From CAYWYR01 sp964462685 (GTDB lineage Bacteria > Bacteroidota > Ignavibacteria > Kapaibacteriales > UBA2268), in NCBI GenBank assembly GCA_964462685.1, contig CAYWYR010000007.1, positions 1 to 64,000 of the forward strand: a stretch of 64,000 nucleotides of DNA, read 5' to 3'. Shown in pieces: positions 44,820-54,784 of this stretch (the stretch's first letter is position 1; each line of letters begins with the position of its first letter). The notes below the pieces were generated by a model. It was not told the DNA's origin. It was given only the letters and a program-made list of their open reading frames with translations, and made no database searches. The position numbers and the translations under genes were made by a program.

Positions 44820-45509
44820 GTGGGCAGTATCAAAAACCTTATAGAAGCTGAAAAAAAAGCAGTTGAGCTCTTCCGTAGGGCTGAAAGAGAAGGGCTTATC
44901 ATCGCAGGAAAGACCGAGCGTGATCTGAACAAGGAAATGTATGAACTCGCTGCCGAGATGTTCGGAATCAGAAAGTACTGGCACAAAAGAATAGTAAGGT
45001 CTGGCAGAAACACTCTGCTACCCTACCGTGAAAACCCTCCTGTTCTTGAATTGCAAGATAAAGACATACTCTTCTTCGATTTTGGGCCAGTGTTTGATGA
45101 GTGGGAGGCAGATATCGGGAGAACTTATGTGATAGGTGATGACCCCGATATGATCCGGCTTGCAAATGACGTAGAATCGGCTTGGCATGAAGGAAAAGAC
45201 CACTACCGGAAAAACGAAGACTCTATCACCGGGGCAGAGTTCTATGATTATACATGCGATATGGCAAAACGCTACGGATGGAGCTACGGTAATGAGCACT
45301 GTGGCCATCTAATAGGTAACTTCCCGCATGAAAAGCTTCAGGGCGAGGAATTGTCCAATTATATCCATCCCGATAACACCGCCCCCATGTCCCGTCCCGA
45401 TAAGAATGGAAACAGAAGGTTCTGGATATATGAGATACATTTTATAGATCAGGAAAAGCAGATAGGTGGTTTTTTTGAACAGCTTGTCAGCTCACGCCAA
45501 GTTTTATAG
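44820..45509 (+). CDS. M24 family metallopeptidase-like protein
   Basis: 229 residues of the pita-bread fold. Five metal-ligand positions of M24 peptidases are visible: D in FDFGP, D in EADIGRTY, H in EHCGHLIG, E in IYEIHFID and E in GGFFEQLV. It is short and lacks the N-terminal domain of full Xaa-Pro aminopeptidases. The start is GTG at 44820, 8 nt after AAAGG. Closely follows metK, so may be cotranscribed; substrate unknown. Confidence 0.75.
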   Translation: MGSIKNLIEAEKKAVELFRRAEREGLIIAGKTERDLNKEMYELAAEMFGIRKYWHKRIVRSGRNTLLPYRENPPVLELQDKDILFFDFGPVFDEWEADIGRTYVIGDDPDMIRLANDVESAWHEGKDHYRKNEDSITGAEFYDYTCDMAKRYGWSYGNEHCGHLIGNFPHEKLQGEELSNYIHPDNTAPMSRPDKNGNRRFWIYEIHFIDQEKQIGGFFEQLVSSRQVL

Positions 45510-45594
45510 CTGTTAGGAGATATAAATTAAGGTTTAACTTCTTATATTGCTGATATCAAGAATTATCACCAACCCTATTTATCCTCGATAACCT

Positions 45595-46293
45595 ATCAGA
45601 TCGATTTTATACATATTTCTTTTACTTTTTTCGATCCAGACTTGCTTTAGTCAAGTGATTGAGGGTGTTATCGAAATTACCGCCGATGAATTTTTTGAAG
45701 ATGGAACTGTCTTTATCAAATTGAGTTCGGATGATATCCCTTCTGTTAGTAATGCCTTTTATAACTTCAGGGTAAACGATAGATCGATGTTTGAGCCTTT
45801 GCCAGGCAGTGGTATAAGTTTCAGCAAAATCGATAAAGAAGGTAGGTTCAATGCTCGGCTTCCTTTTCCTTATGAGGGGAGTTTCGCGTTTATGCAGCTT
45901 GCGGGTAATGATACCCTATGCGTTCTGGAACTGGAAAGCGTATCAATTGATGGGGTTCAATACGATCTAAGTATCAGGGACAGTATTGTATATGTCGATA
46001 TTGATGACAGATATCCTTTTATAAGGCCTGACAACTACAGCAACATCTATCCCAACCCGGTTTACGGCAACGAGTTCTTTTTTGAGATGGAATCCGACGG
46101 GTCGGAATCTGTAAACGCTGTATTCGTAAATACATCAAGCCGGGAAATAGTCGAGATAATGATGCCTATCGAAGACAAAAAGCTCAATGAATACAAAGTA
46201 GAGCTGCCGAACCAGCTTTCTTCGGGTAATTATTTGCTTTATATAAACAGCAGATATGGTATAACTTCTTATTTGATCTCGATAAGGAGATAA
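45595..46293 (+). CDS. Secreted protein with T9SS sorting domain; no canonical start codon
   Basis: From GTG at 45655 the frame gives 212 residues but lacks a signal peptide. The same frame directly upstream encodes a textbook one, RSILYIFLLLFSIQTCFS followed by Gln, down to a stop at 45589. No ATG, GTG or TTG lies in that stretch; the best start would be ATC at 45595 (or ATT at 45604). The C-terminal ~75 residues are a T9SS type A sorting domain: SNIYPNPVYGNEF ... LSSGNYLLYINSRYG. Signal-peptide and sorting domain imply T9SS export with a mature Gln. The next gene starts right after its stop. Confidence 0.6.
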   Translation: MRSILYIFLLLFSIQTCFSQVIEGVIEITADEFFEDGTVFIKLSSDDIPSVSNAFYNFRVNDRSMFEPLPGSGISFSKIDKEGRFNARLPFPYEGSFAFMQLAGNDTLCVLELESVSIDGVQYDLSIRDSIVYVDIDDRYPFIRPDNYSNIYPNPVYGNEFFFEMESDGSESVNAVFVNTSSREIVEIMMPIEDKKLNEYKVELPNQLSSGNYLLYINSRYGITSYLISIRR

Positions 46294-47298
46294 GTGAGGC
46301 TACTAGCAAAATACCGATACCTGTTTCTTGTCTGTTTTGTTACGATATCAGCATTTGATCAGATTGATCTGTACTCACAGGACGAACTGGATAACGATGA
46401 TCCGTGGGACCTGGAGAATCTCGATAGGTCAGAACTGGACAGCATTACATCAACTGAGGTTAATACCTACTATAACTCCCACGGTTGGTTACCAAGCACT
46501 TGGGGATTCCGTAATACTGTTGGACTGTTTATTGATCAGTCCTCTCTTCTCGATTATACCGATGGCGGTGTTGTATTCAGGGAAGGTTCGGATATCGGGT
46601 TAAGGTATCGAGATGGTTCACTTCCCGAATTTGAAACCCGCAATCTATACGAACCATTGGATATTGCGGCGAACCAAGAGATAGATAATGATTTTGGCCC
46701 CATAAGGGAGAGCTTTAGATATGGCCTGATATCAAGCTTTGCCACGGGTTTACCGCTTTTTATCGAACTGGAAGCGGTACATTACTGTACCACGAGTATT
46801 CTATATAACAGGGTAAACGGCCGGGCTTTCAGGGATAGAACAGGGGATATAAATTATTTTAATGAAGGGAACTATCTGGTGGCCGAAAGCGAGGGGATCG
46901 GCTTAGGTGTTACTGCCAAAATACCTTTATACGGGGCTTTTATCGAAATATCAGGTATCAAAACAATGAACATATATAGTATGTATATTGGTTTGAATGC
47001 AGATATCTCATTATCGCATCGTGTTTATCAGTATTCCCAAATCGAGAATAACCGTGGCCTGATCAGATATAGCAACAGTCGTGATACAGTTTGGCGGGGG
47101 CCGGGTATTCAGGCCGAGGACTTCAATGACATTCAGACTTCAATACCTTTTGGGGTTAGCTGGGATACCGGTATTGGCCCGATTACATTCGGCATGATGT
47201 TTGGTTATGCTATTAATCTGACAACCGTTCTGGAAGAACAGCAGTGGCGAAGCGATAGAGTTAATCTAAGAATTTATTTGGGTTTTGATATCTGGTAG
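46294..47298 (+). CDS. Probable outer-membrane beta-barrel protein
   Basis: 334 residues. GTG start with AGGAG just upstream. The signal peptide ends near LYS, giving mature QDELDNDD (Gln+1). The rest shows alternating amphipathic strands with many aromatic residues and ends RIYLGFDIW, an aromatic C-terminal residue as in outer-membrane barrels. No family recognised. Immediately follows the T9SS-tailed protein and precedes a histidine kinase; a joint role at the surface is possible but unproven. Confidence 0.6.
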   Translation: MRLLAKYRYLFLVCFVTISAFDQIDLYSQDELDNDDPWDLENLDRSELDSITSTEVNTYYNSHGWLPSTWGFRNTVGLFIDQSSLLDYTDGGVVFREGSDIGLRYRDGSLPEFETRNLYEPLDIAANQEIDNDFGPIRESFRYGLISSFATGLPLFIELEAVHYCTTSILYNRVNGRAFRDRTGDINYFNEGNYLVAESEGIGLGVTAKIPLYGAFIEISGIKTMNIYSMYIGLNADISLSHRVYQYSQIENNRGLIRYSNSRDTVWRGPGIQAEDFNDIQTSIPFGVSWDTGIGPITFGMMFGYAINLTTVLEEQQWRSDRVNLRIYLGFDIW

Positions 47299-47379
47299 AT
47301 ATTGTATTGTTGATATAATTGCCTAAATTACTTCCGCGTATCAGATTTTTTAAACCGAGTCAATCATAAGGTTTGTAGT

Positions 47380-48840
47380 ATAAAAAAACCCTCTGAAATA
47401 GAAAAGCTCAAACAGCAGCTGTTAACCTCAAAAGATGAGACTCTTGATGCTGAGCAGAAGTACGCTATGCTCCTTATAGAAAATCAAGATCTGAAGGAAA
47501 AGTATTCAGAACTTGATTCAGAGAAAAAGGAAATAGAGAAATTACACAATTCTGTAATAGAGAACTCTCTTGATGGCACACTTATAATTCACGACGATTA
47601 CATTATCGTATATGCGAACGAAGAAACTACATCCATAACTGGTTTCGAGATATCAAAACTTTTGGATAATGATATCAGGGAAGTATTGAGTCTTGGCTCA
47701 GGTTCCCAGTTTGAAAAAAAGATAACAAGCCTATTCGCTACTGGCGGAAAGGACATCCGCTTCGAGTTTAAAATGCAGAGCCCGCTAGGGCTTACACGTA
47801 ATCTTTATTCATCTGCCTCTATAATCGATGATTTCAAGGGTGAGAGATCCTGCGTGTTACAGATACTCGATATTACAGAGATAAAGCAGGCCGAAGAGAA
47901 AACCAAACGCATCAATGCTGAGTTAGAGGAAAGAGTCGAAAGACGTACCAAAGAATTAAACAGCACGCTCAATAATCTACGGTCGGAAATTGCGGAACGC
48001 CGAAAAACAGAGCTTCAGCTTAAAAACGCTCAACTTGAACTGAAAAGCTCTTTGGATCAGGAAAAAGAGTTGAACACTCTAAAGACTCGATTCATATCTA
48101 TGATATCCCACGAGTACAGAACACCGTTAACTGTCATTCTGACTTCTACATATTTGATAGAGCAGTTCTACAAAGGCCCGAATATAGAGCAGTTCAAAAA
48201 ATTTCTCGCTAAGATCAGAAGTTCAGTCAAAAATATGACTCAGCTTCTGGAAGATGTACTTACCATAGGAAAGGACGAAAGCGGGAAAATATCGGTAAAT
48301 CCGCAGAATCTTCCATTGTCCTCACTTGTAAAGGATCTGTTTGAAGAAGCTAAGGTTATCGACAAAGAAAACCATAAGCTGCTATTGGAGGATAATGGAG
48401 ACAAACATTATATTGTTACCGATGAGAAACTTCTAAGGCATATTCTAAGCAATCTGATATTGAACGCATGTAAATACTCGCCTGATGCAGATAAGGTTTT
48501 GGTAAAGATTTCCGAACTGGGTAGCGGAGCCAGAACCATTGAAGTAATAGATTACGGCATCGGGATACCTCAGGAAAACCAAAAGCAGATATTTGAAGCT
48601 TTCTACAGAGCCGATAACGTAGGAGCTATATCAGGTACAGGCCTAGGGTTAGCAATAGTAATGCGTAGCCTCAGATCAATCAAAGGAACTATAGAGCTTA
48701 CCAGCGAATCGGGTAAAGGTAGCAATTTTAAGATCACTCTGCCACCCGTACTCGATAAACCCCAGCAGATGATCATCAAAAACGAAGAAGACCGAAAGAA
48801 ACTCGAAGAAATGAAGAAAAAGAGTTTCGCCAACCTGTAA
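47380..48840 (+). CDS. PAS-domain sensor histidine kinase, soluble; start probably ATA
   Basis: From ATG at 47467 the protein has 457 residues; the same frame extends upstream as a coiled coil, KKPSEIEKLKQQLLTSKDET, back to ATA at 47380 without any ATG/GTG/TTG. AAGG lies 8 nt before that ATA. Order: coiled coil, PAS (about 60-170), coiled coil with EERVERRTKELN, HisKA with the phosphorylated His in MISHEYRTPL, HATPase with NLILNACKYS, DYGIGIP and GTGLGLAI. No transmembrane segment, so a cytoplasmic sensor. No cognate regulator is adjacent. Signal unknown. Confidence 0.82.
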   Translation: MKKPSEIEKLKQQLLTSKDETLDAEQKYAMLLIENQDLKEKYSELDSEKKEIEKLHNSVIENSLDGTLIIHDDYIIVYANEETTSITGFEISKLLDNDIREVLSLGSGSQFEKKITSLFATGGKDIRFEFKMQSPLGLTRNLYSSASIIDDFKGERSCVLQILDITEIKQAEEKTKRINAELEERVERRTKELNSTLNNLRSEIAERRKTELQLKNAQLELKSSLDQEKELNTLKTRFISMISHEYRTPLTVILTSTYLIEQFYKGPNIEQFKKFLAKIRSSVKNMTQLLEDVLTIGKDESGKISVNPQNLPLSSLVKDLFEEAKVIDKENHKLLLEDNGDKHYIVTDEKLLRHILSNLILNACKYSPDADKVLVKISELGSGARTIEVIDYGIGIPQENQKQIFEAFYRADNVGAISGTGLGLAIVMRSLRSIKGTIELTSESGKGSNFKITLPPVLDKPQQMIIKNEEDRKKLEEMKKKSFANL

Positions 48841-48935
48841 TAAAGGTTTTCTAAGGGTTTGAACCCTATTGCTTAAATTTAAATAGCAATAGAACCATAT
48901 TCCGTATATTCAATCAGCACTCATCGTAACCCATA

Positions 48936-50297
48936 ATGGCCCGTAAACTTTCCAGCCTGACAGAGGGCCCAATTGGTCGTATCTTACTCGTAAAATCAAT
49001 ACCCATGGCTTTGGGGATAGGCTTCGCTATTGCATTTAACGCTATAGATACCTATTTCATAAGCCAGCTCGGGGATGATCATCTCGCTGCTTTCACTGCT
49101 TGCTTCCCAGTTATATTCGGTATTATCGGTGTGGCGATGGGTTTAGGTACAGGAGCTTCGGCCGTTATAAGCCGTGTGATAGGTGAAGGCGATAAAGGCA
49201 CGGTGCAAAGGCTTACCACCGATACTATAGTACTCGCTTTTCTGGTAACGGCGGTGATGCTACTGCTGGCTTTTGCGTTTTTCGATCAGATATTCTCGGC
49301 TATGGATGTGCCTGATAGGCTGATGCCGCTGGTGAGGGAGTATATGTATATCTGGATGCCTGGGTCTATATTCTTAGTGCCCCCGATGCTGGGCAATTTC
49401 GCGCTCCGTGCCACGGGCGATACCGCTACGCCATCTATGATAATGGGTATAGCGGTGGGTATCAACCTCATCCTTGACCCTTTATTTATTTTCGGTTTCG
49501 GCCCTGTGCCAGAGCTGGGGCTTGCTGGTGCGGCTATAGCGACACTTATCGGAAGGGCTTTTACTTTAGTCGGATCGTGGTATTTCCTATCGAAAAAGTA
49601 TGATATGCTATGTTATACTTTCTCGATCAAGGAATTCATAGTTTCAGCAAGGAAAATACTTCAGGTGGGCTTACCTTCAGCTATGACGTCGCTTATAGTG
49701 CCGGCAGGTGTGTTCTTCGTGAATAAATTCTCCTTCGGAATCGCCAAGGAAGCCGCGGCGGCAGTGGGCGCGGCCAGTAGGGTAGAGATATTGATGTTTG
49801 TACCGTTTATGGCGATCGGTGGGGTGCTCTCCGCATTTATAGGTCAGAATATCGGCGCCGGCAAAATTGATAGAATACGTAAAGTTATCAGAATGTCTCT
49901 TACTTTTTCATTCCTATGGGGCGCTGCCGTTTTTGTTCTTCTATATCTGCTAAGGGGAGTGATAGGCGGTATTTTCTCCGATGGAGACTATTTAGTAGAG
50001 AAATATATTATAATCTATCTGGCGATACAGCCTATCGGGCTTGCCTTTCGTGGGGTTACCGTTACGGCTGTTACCACGCTCAACGTACTCAAAAAGGCCT
50101 GGATATCATTTGCTATCAATATTTTCCAGACAGTTGTTTTGTTTGTACCGATAGCCTATTTCCTAAAAGAAGAGTACGGTTTCGAGGGCATTTTCTGGGG
50201 ATCGGTAATCACTTCTGTAATCGTAGCCATAGCCTCCTTTATCATTTTAAAACGCAACGATGAGATATACGGACCTGATAGTTTAATGGTAAAGTAA
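48936..50297 (+). CDS. MATE family efflux transporter
   Basis: 453 residues with twelve hydrophobic segments in two related halves. Family features include GPIGRILLVKSIPMALG at the start, a FALRATGDTATPSMIMG loop after TM5 and LDPLFIFGFGPVPELGLAGAAIATL in the first half, matching NorM/DinF-type MATE proteins. It exports drugs or metabolites against Na+ or H+. No neighbouring regulator; substrate unknown. Confidence 0.92.
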   Translation: MARKLSSLTEGPIGRILLVKSIPMALGIGFAIAFNAIDTYFISQLGDDHLAAFTACFPVIFGIIGVAMGLGTGASAVISRVIGEGDKGTVQRLTTDTIVLAFLVTAVMLLLAFAFFDQIFSAMDVPDRLMPLVREYMYIWMPGSIFLVPPMLGNFALRATGDTATPSMIMGIAVGINLILDPLFIFGFGPVPELGLAGAAIATLIGRAFTLVGSWYFLSKKYDMLCYTFSIKEFIVSARKILQVGLPSAMTSLIVPAGVFFVNKFSFGIAKEAAAAVGAASRVEILMFVPFMAIGGVLSAFIGQNIGAGKIDRIRKVIRMSLTFSFLWGAAVFVLLYLLRGVIGGIFSDGDYLVEKYIIIYLAIQPIGLAFRGVTVTAVTTLNVLKKAWISFAINIFQTVVLFVPIAYFLKEEYGFEGIFWGSVITSVIVAIASFIILKRNDEIYGPDSLMVK

Positions 50298-50383
50298 ATT
50301 TTTTTCTTTAGTTGCAACCATATCATACCTTGCTGTGTTTATTTAGTAAACACATAATGAATATTTTAATCAAAGGTAAAGAT

Positions 50384-53300
50384 ATGAGATATTTCCAGAT
50401 ACTATCAACAGCTTTCTTATTGTTGGCTAGCAGCACTATTTCGGCACAGATTCCTGATGAGTTTTACTACGATAATATTGAGATCAGACAGGATGGATCT
50501 CTGAAAATGCAGTTATGGGAAAGTGATACAAACTTTGTAACTGTACACGGCAGAGAAAAGCTAGGTGATTTCAAATTATTTATAAACGGCAAAGAGCAGG
50601 AAAACGCTGTATCATACCCTGAAGATACAACAAAGATGACTTCCACAGTTATCGCTATAGAAAACAGAAATGCACCTGGTCCGATTCTGAGAATTATGAT
50701 AAGGAGTACATTTAGTTATTGGTTTACACATAGCGACGAGAATTATAATGAAGCCTCGGTAATCATGACATCACCGCTTACCGTAATGAACGAGTTTTCG
50801 CAGGATTACGATCAGATAGATACCATAATCGGGCAGCAGTTGACAAATATAGGATTCGGATCGAATTCCAATACCGAAGATATACTCTTTAATCCCGATA
50901 ACGGACTTATAGCACAAGCGAAAAAAGGAAAATTCAATAGGCACATCATATACTATTTTTTCTCATATTCAGAATTTGATCTCGAGAGAGCTATTAAAGA
51001 ATGCAAAGAAAATGATATTACCTTTCATGCTCTGAGAATGGACTTTGAAATGCCAAAGCAATTGAAAGAGTTATGCCAGCAAACAGGCGGTATGTACCAG
51101 GAAAGGTTCAATGGGATTGACGGTAACTTCTCGACTCTACCGATGAGACGTATGCCAAGTATCACATCTTCTAACCCATCGGTTATCATCGACGTTCCGG
51201 CTTTTGATAGATATGATGCAGATTTGGATATCGAGCTTATAAGAGAGAAAACTGGTGATACACTTTTTACTTATAAGGATATCAGGGACATGCATATTAG
51301 CCCTGTAGCTGATATCGTAAAGTTAGGTGCGGATAGTGAGACTGCTTTTGGGCAAACTTCATCCTTGTCGCTTGATATAATAGCTTCTGGCGGTGAGATA
51401 GAAGTTGATAGTATCACGGTTGATGGTGGATATGTCAGTGTTGATATTGAAAACTCAACTATCACCGATACGCCGGGAAATTTAATACTTAACTACACCA
51501 ATGACTTGACTGAATACGAAGGTATGATTACTGTACATTACAATGGAGGTTACTCTATTGACATACCGTATCAATATGGGGAAGATGATCTTGCGCAGGT
51601 TCACAATCTTACTTCAGAAAAAGATATCTATCTAAACTTAGAACAGATAATTGTTGAGTGGGAGAAAGGCAGTAGTAATAAGTCCGTGATACAATATAGA
51701 AGAAAAGGTGAATCTGAATGGGTTGATGCAGGAGAGACAGATGGTACCAGATTCGAAATGCCTTTAGAACAAAAGCAGACTATAAGCGGAGAATACGAGT
51801 TTAGGATTCTGGATATTGGAGAAAATATTGGTATTGCCAAATCAATACCTACAAGTTTTGGAAGCGGTCAGGTTTTCTTCGATTGGTGGGATGATCGTTC
51901 TGTTTTCCAGAAACTCGGCAACGGTAGCCAGCACGGCCGGTTTATTGAGGACGGTATTACTGTACCGCTTTTCAATGCAAATGTAAGCGATATTGGAAAC
52001 GAATTCTTTTTAGATAGAAATGACAGAGTAACATTCAATCTTGTAAATATAGTTGATAACCTAACAATATCTCTTGCTTCAGCTTCCGATGTAAATCAGA
52101 TGTTTAGCTTATCAGTTGGCGATAGATATAAGGATGGGCTTGTAACTGCTGAACTAGACCAGATAAACAATTATGCGAATATCGTAACTGCACATGGATT
52201 CTATATGAAAAGCGATTATTATAATCCGATGTACTATGTAAGCAATCTAGCCAGTAGCCCACGCCTTTATTTTGATACTTATAACTCAAACACACTTATC
52301 AGGAATATCGGGATAGATAATGAGGGCAATATCTATTACGGCGGCTACTCCCCGGAGGAGAGTGAGTATTATGTTTATAGAAAAAATGAAGATGACGTAG
52401 AGATGATATTTAGTACTATAGGATACCCAGCTTACGTTCAGTTTGATGTAGCATTTGATAAAATTATAGCTTTGGAAGAATCAGGTAGGCTATCTGTATA
52501 TGATATTGCAAGCAATACGATGCAATCGGATATAATCGATATAAATCCTATAGAGCTGAAAACTAATAATGCTGGTTTGGTATCAATTATGAGCAATGAT
52601 ACAGATGGGACTGTCTTGATTTATGATATAAATAATGGAACTATTCAATATATAGATACAGAGATCGATTCACCCAAGCACCATGCATGGTCGCCCAACG
52701 GTGAAAGACTGCTGGTTAATGACTTTGATAATCAAAAATATATTTACGAGCTGAAGGATACTGTTGAATCGAATATATTGACATTAAATATCGAAGAGGG
52801 TCTAAGAACCCCATCTATGATATCTTTTCCGAATTCCTACATAGGGCAAACCTCAGAATCGGGATTTGCGATCAGGAATATTTCAGGCCAGCCAATTACA
52901 CTTGATAGTATAACCTTCAGTGGCCAAGAGCCTCAGATGTTTACCCTAGATCAAGAAATAAATGGTATGATACTGGAAGCAGAAGCGATAGAGTCTTTAT
53001 ATGCAGTATTTACCCCCGCTGATACTGGAAACATCCAAAGGGTAATGTCCATCCATTATAACGGTGGGTTTACCGCTACTACAGCTTTAAGTGGCAGGGT
53101 TTCTACCAAAGATCTAATATTTTCTAAGCCAGAAAACTACCTACACGGAGAACTGTTTACCCAAAGGGACGATTTTAAATTCGAGCTGATAAACATGTCT
53201 GGTGCCGATATACAAATCGACACAATCCTTATGGAAAGCTTACGACCAGAATTCGAGCTTGCTGATCTTAATCTGATCGAAAGACCTAGTGCAATAGCGG

Positions 53301-54019
53301 GTGGGCAAAGAGGCGAAATCATATACGGTTCGAATTTAGATGATCAGCGAGCCCCTGAAAGCACTATATCGGTAGTTTACAATAACGGTGCTGATACAAC
53401 ATCTGCGATGTTCTGGTTATTAGTTGAAAACATACCGTTTACTTTTGAAAAATCGGAATACCCACTTAATGAAGAAGCTGAGTACGTAATACTAACCGAT
53501 AATAGAATAAAAGACAGCTTGAAAGCTAGATCAAAGGATATCGCATTTGAACTAGGAATGATGTTCTTGGAAAGTATTTCTCTAGAAGAGAATACAGATA
53601 GTGATGTTACTTTTAGCTATGGAGCAAATAACTACATTATTGAAGGATATATATCCGATAACGATGGTGAGTTATTTAGATTTACTACAACAGCAACTGG
53701 TGAAAAGGCAGGGGAAGCACAAATTTTATATGGCTATGGTAAATTAAAAAGTGATAACTCTGATCAAATATATTACTTCTCAAATTTTAATCAAACCCTG
53801 AAGTTTGGCGGTAATCTAAGTGTTGAAATATGGGAAAACTACTTATTTGAGGGCAGCTACATAGTAGAGAGTATTGAAGGCTTTATAACCAGCCGTTCCA
53901 TCACAGACTACGGGATATATGATTTGATGGGTAGGAAAACTGTAGATACTGAATCCAATAGTGTTTATTTCCTAGTATCAGAAGACAGTATATATAAGCT
54001 GATGGTTGATAGGAAATGA
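50384..54019 (+). CDS. Large secreted protein with beta-propeller and ASH-like domains
   Basis: 1,211 residues from ATG at 50384 (AAAGGTAA just upstream; longer in-frame starts at 50312 are less likely). The signal peptide ends TISA, giving mature QIPDEF (Gln+1). The N-terminal ~280 residues resemble a VWA-like alpha/beta domain; a middle propeller-like region follows (about 610-840, with SIMSNDTDGTVLIYD); then PapD/ASH-like repeats of the choice-of-anchor type (DSITFSGQEPQMFTLDQE). The tail (GIYDLMGRKTVDTE ... SIYKLMVDRK) looks like a short T9SS sorting domain. Surface protein of unknown role. Confidence 0.68.
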   Translation: MRYFQILSTAFLLLASSTISAQIPDEFYYDNIEIRQDGSLKMQLWESDTNFVTVHGREKLGDFKLFINGKEQENAVSYPEDTTKMTSTVIAIENRNAPGPILRIMIRSTFSYWFTHSDENYNEASVIMTSPLTVMNEFSQDYDQIDTIIGQQLTNIGFGSNSNTEDILFNPDNGLIAQAKKGKFNRHIIYYFFSYSEFDLERAIKECKENDITFHALRMDFEMPKQLKELCQQTGGMYQERFNGIDGNFSTLPMRRMPSITSSNPSVIIDVPAFDRYDADLDIELIREKTGDTLFTYKDIRDMHISPVADIVKLGADSETAFGQTSSLSLDIIASGGEIEVDSITVDGGYVSVDIENSTITDTPGNLILNYTNDLTEYEGMITVHYNGGYSIDIPYQYGEDDLAQVHNLTSEKDIYLNLEQIIVEWEKGSSNKSVIQYRRKGESEWVDAGETDGTRFEMPLEQKQTISGEYEFRILDIGENIGIAKSIPTSFGSGQVFFDWWDDRSVFQKLGNGSQHGRFIEDGITVPLFNANVSDIGNEFFLDRNDRVTFNLVNIVDNLTISLASASDVNQMFSLSVGDRYKDGLVTAELDQINNYANIVTAHGFYMKSDYYNPMYYVSNLASSPRLYFDTYNSNTLIRNIGIDNEGNIYYGGYSPEESEYYVYRKNEDDVEMIFSTIGYPAYVQFDVAFDKIIALEESGRLSVYDIASNTMQSDIIDINPIELKTNNAGLVSIMSNDTDGTVLIYDINNGTIQYIDTEIDSPKHHAWSPNGERLLVNDFDNQKYIYELKDTVESNILTLNIEEGLRTPSMISFPNSYIGQTSESGFAIRNISGQPITLDSITFSGQEPQMFTLDQEINGMILEAEAIESLYAVFTPADTGNIQRVMSIHYNGGFTATTALSGRVSTKDLIFSKPENYLHGELFTQRDDFKFELINMSGADIQIDTILMESLRPEFELADLNLIERPSAIAGGQRGEIIYGSNLDDQRAPESTISVVYNNGADTTSAMFWLLVENIPFTFEKSEYPLNEEAEYVILTDNRIKDSLKARSKDIAFELGMMFLESISLEENTDSDVTFSYGANNYIIEGYISDNDGELFRFTTTATGEKAGEAQILYGYGKLKSDNSDQIYYFSNFNQTLKFGGNLSVEIWENYLFEGSYIVESIEGFITSRSITDYGIYDLMGRKTVDTESNSVYFLVSEDSIYKLMVDRK

Positions 54020-54087
54020 AAACAGTAGCTATTGATTCATGGGCAAGTTCAACTAAATATGATCTGGAAAAACGAAGGAATCATTTT

Positions 54088-54285
54088 GCCCCGAGTCGGT
54101 GGCTCGGGGCTACAGAAAGTAATTGTACCTCGCTTCAAGGATTACTTGTCACAAAGAGCCTGTCGAAGTGTAAGGCAAGTTTGATGCATCCATTGGTGTC
54201 TAATCCTTCGACAAGCTCAGGATGACAGGTAATATGACATAAGAAGCTCTTTACTTTCCGTCATTCAGAGCGAAGCTAAGAATCC
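54088..54285. repeat. Cluster of REP-like palindromic repeats
   Basis: Contains a hairpin GCCCCGAG/CTCGGGGC (54088-54110, no U-run), an inverted pair of CTTCGACA-GCTC units (54146-54168 and 54205-54227) and a GTCATTCAGAGCGAAGC unit (54260-54285). The 31-bp unit at 54197-54227 matches the dnaK-sprA gap at 30282. The short frame 54016-54225 only translates the repeats. Confidence 0.72.
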
Positions 54286-54296
54286 AGTCGAATATG

Positions 54297-54701
54297 CTAT
54301 CCTTTTGAGCATTTCAACAAATCCAAAGCCAGCAGTGCCCAGCCGATTATAAAGCTAAGACCGCCTATCGGGGTGATGGCGCCTAGCCAGGTGATACCGG
54401 TTATTGATAAAGTTATAAGGGAGCCAGAAAAAACTAGTATCCCGATAATCATGCAAGCAGTAACAGCGTTCTGGCGGTTTTTTAGTTTGCTATCTATTGA
54501 ATTGTATATAAGCCCGATAAGCAGTAAAGCAAGGCTGTGATAGAACATATAATCCATAGCGGTTTCGTATGTGGCCAGTCTGTTATTGGCAACAAGTATA
54601 TCATTTAGCCCGTGTGCACCAAAAGCACCTAATCCTACTGAAAATGCCATATATACCGCACCAATTGCCGATATTTGTAAAGGTCTTTTCTGCGAAGCCA
54701 T
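54297..54701 (-). CDS. DUF423 small membrane protein
   Basis: 134 residues with four transmembrane helices and the family hallmark GLGAFGAHGLNDIL near the N-terminus, plus YHSLALLLIGL and a C-terminal GGLSFIIGWALLAL. Inner-membrane protein, function unknown; the family is found in many bacteria. Divergent from the MFS transporter gene. The 3' end touches a repeat cluster. Confidence 0.88.
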   Translation of the reverse strand: MASQKRPLQISAIGAVYMAFSVGLGAFGAHGLNDILVANNRLATYETAMDYMFYHSLALLLIGLIYNSIDSKLKNRQNAVTACMIIGILVFSGSLITLSITGITWLGAITPIGGLSFIIGWALLALDLLKCSKG

Positions 54702-54784
54702 AAAACCCCCTTTATCCTATTAAATGTAACGCAGTAAAGGCCGCTTGCCAAACTATATTGTTTGGCACAACAAGCACTTACATA

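Noticed and set aside
54088..54110. Hairpin GCCCCGAG/CTCGGGGC as terminator
   Set aside because: Lacks a U-run on either strand; better viewed as part of the repeat cluster.
54016..54225. 69-residue open frame after the large secreted protein
   Set aside because: Ends NPSTSSG, the usual translation of the CCTTCGACAAGCTC repeat; not a gene.
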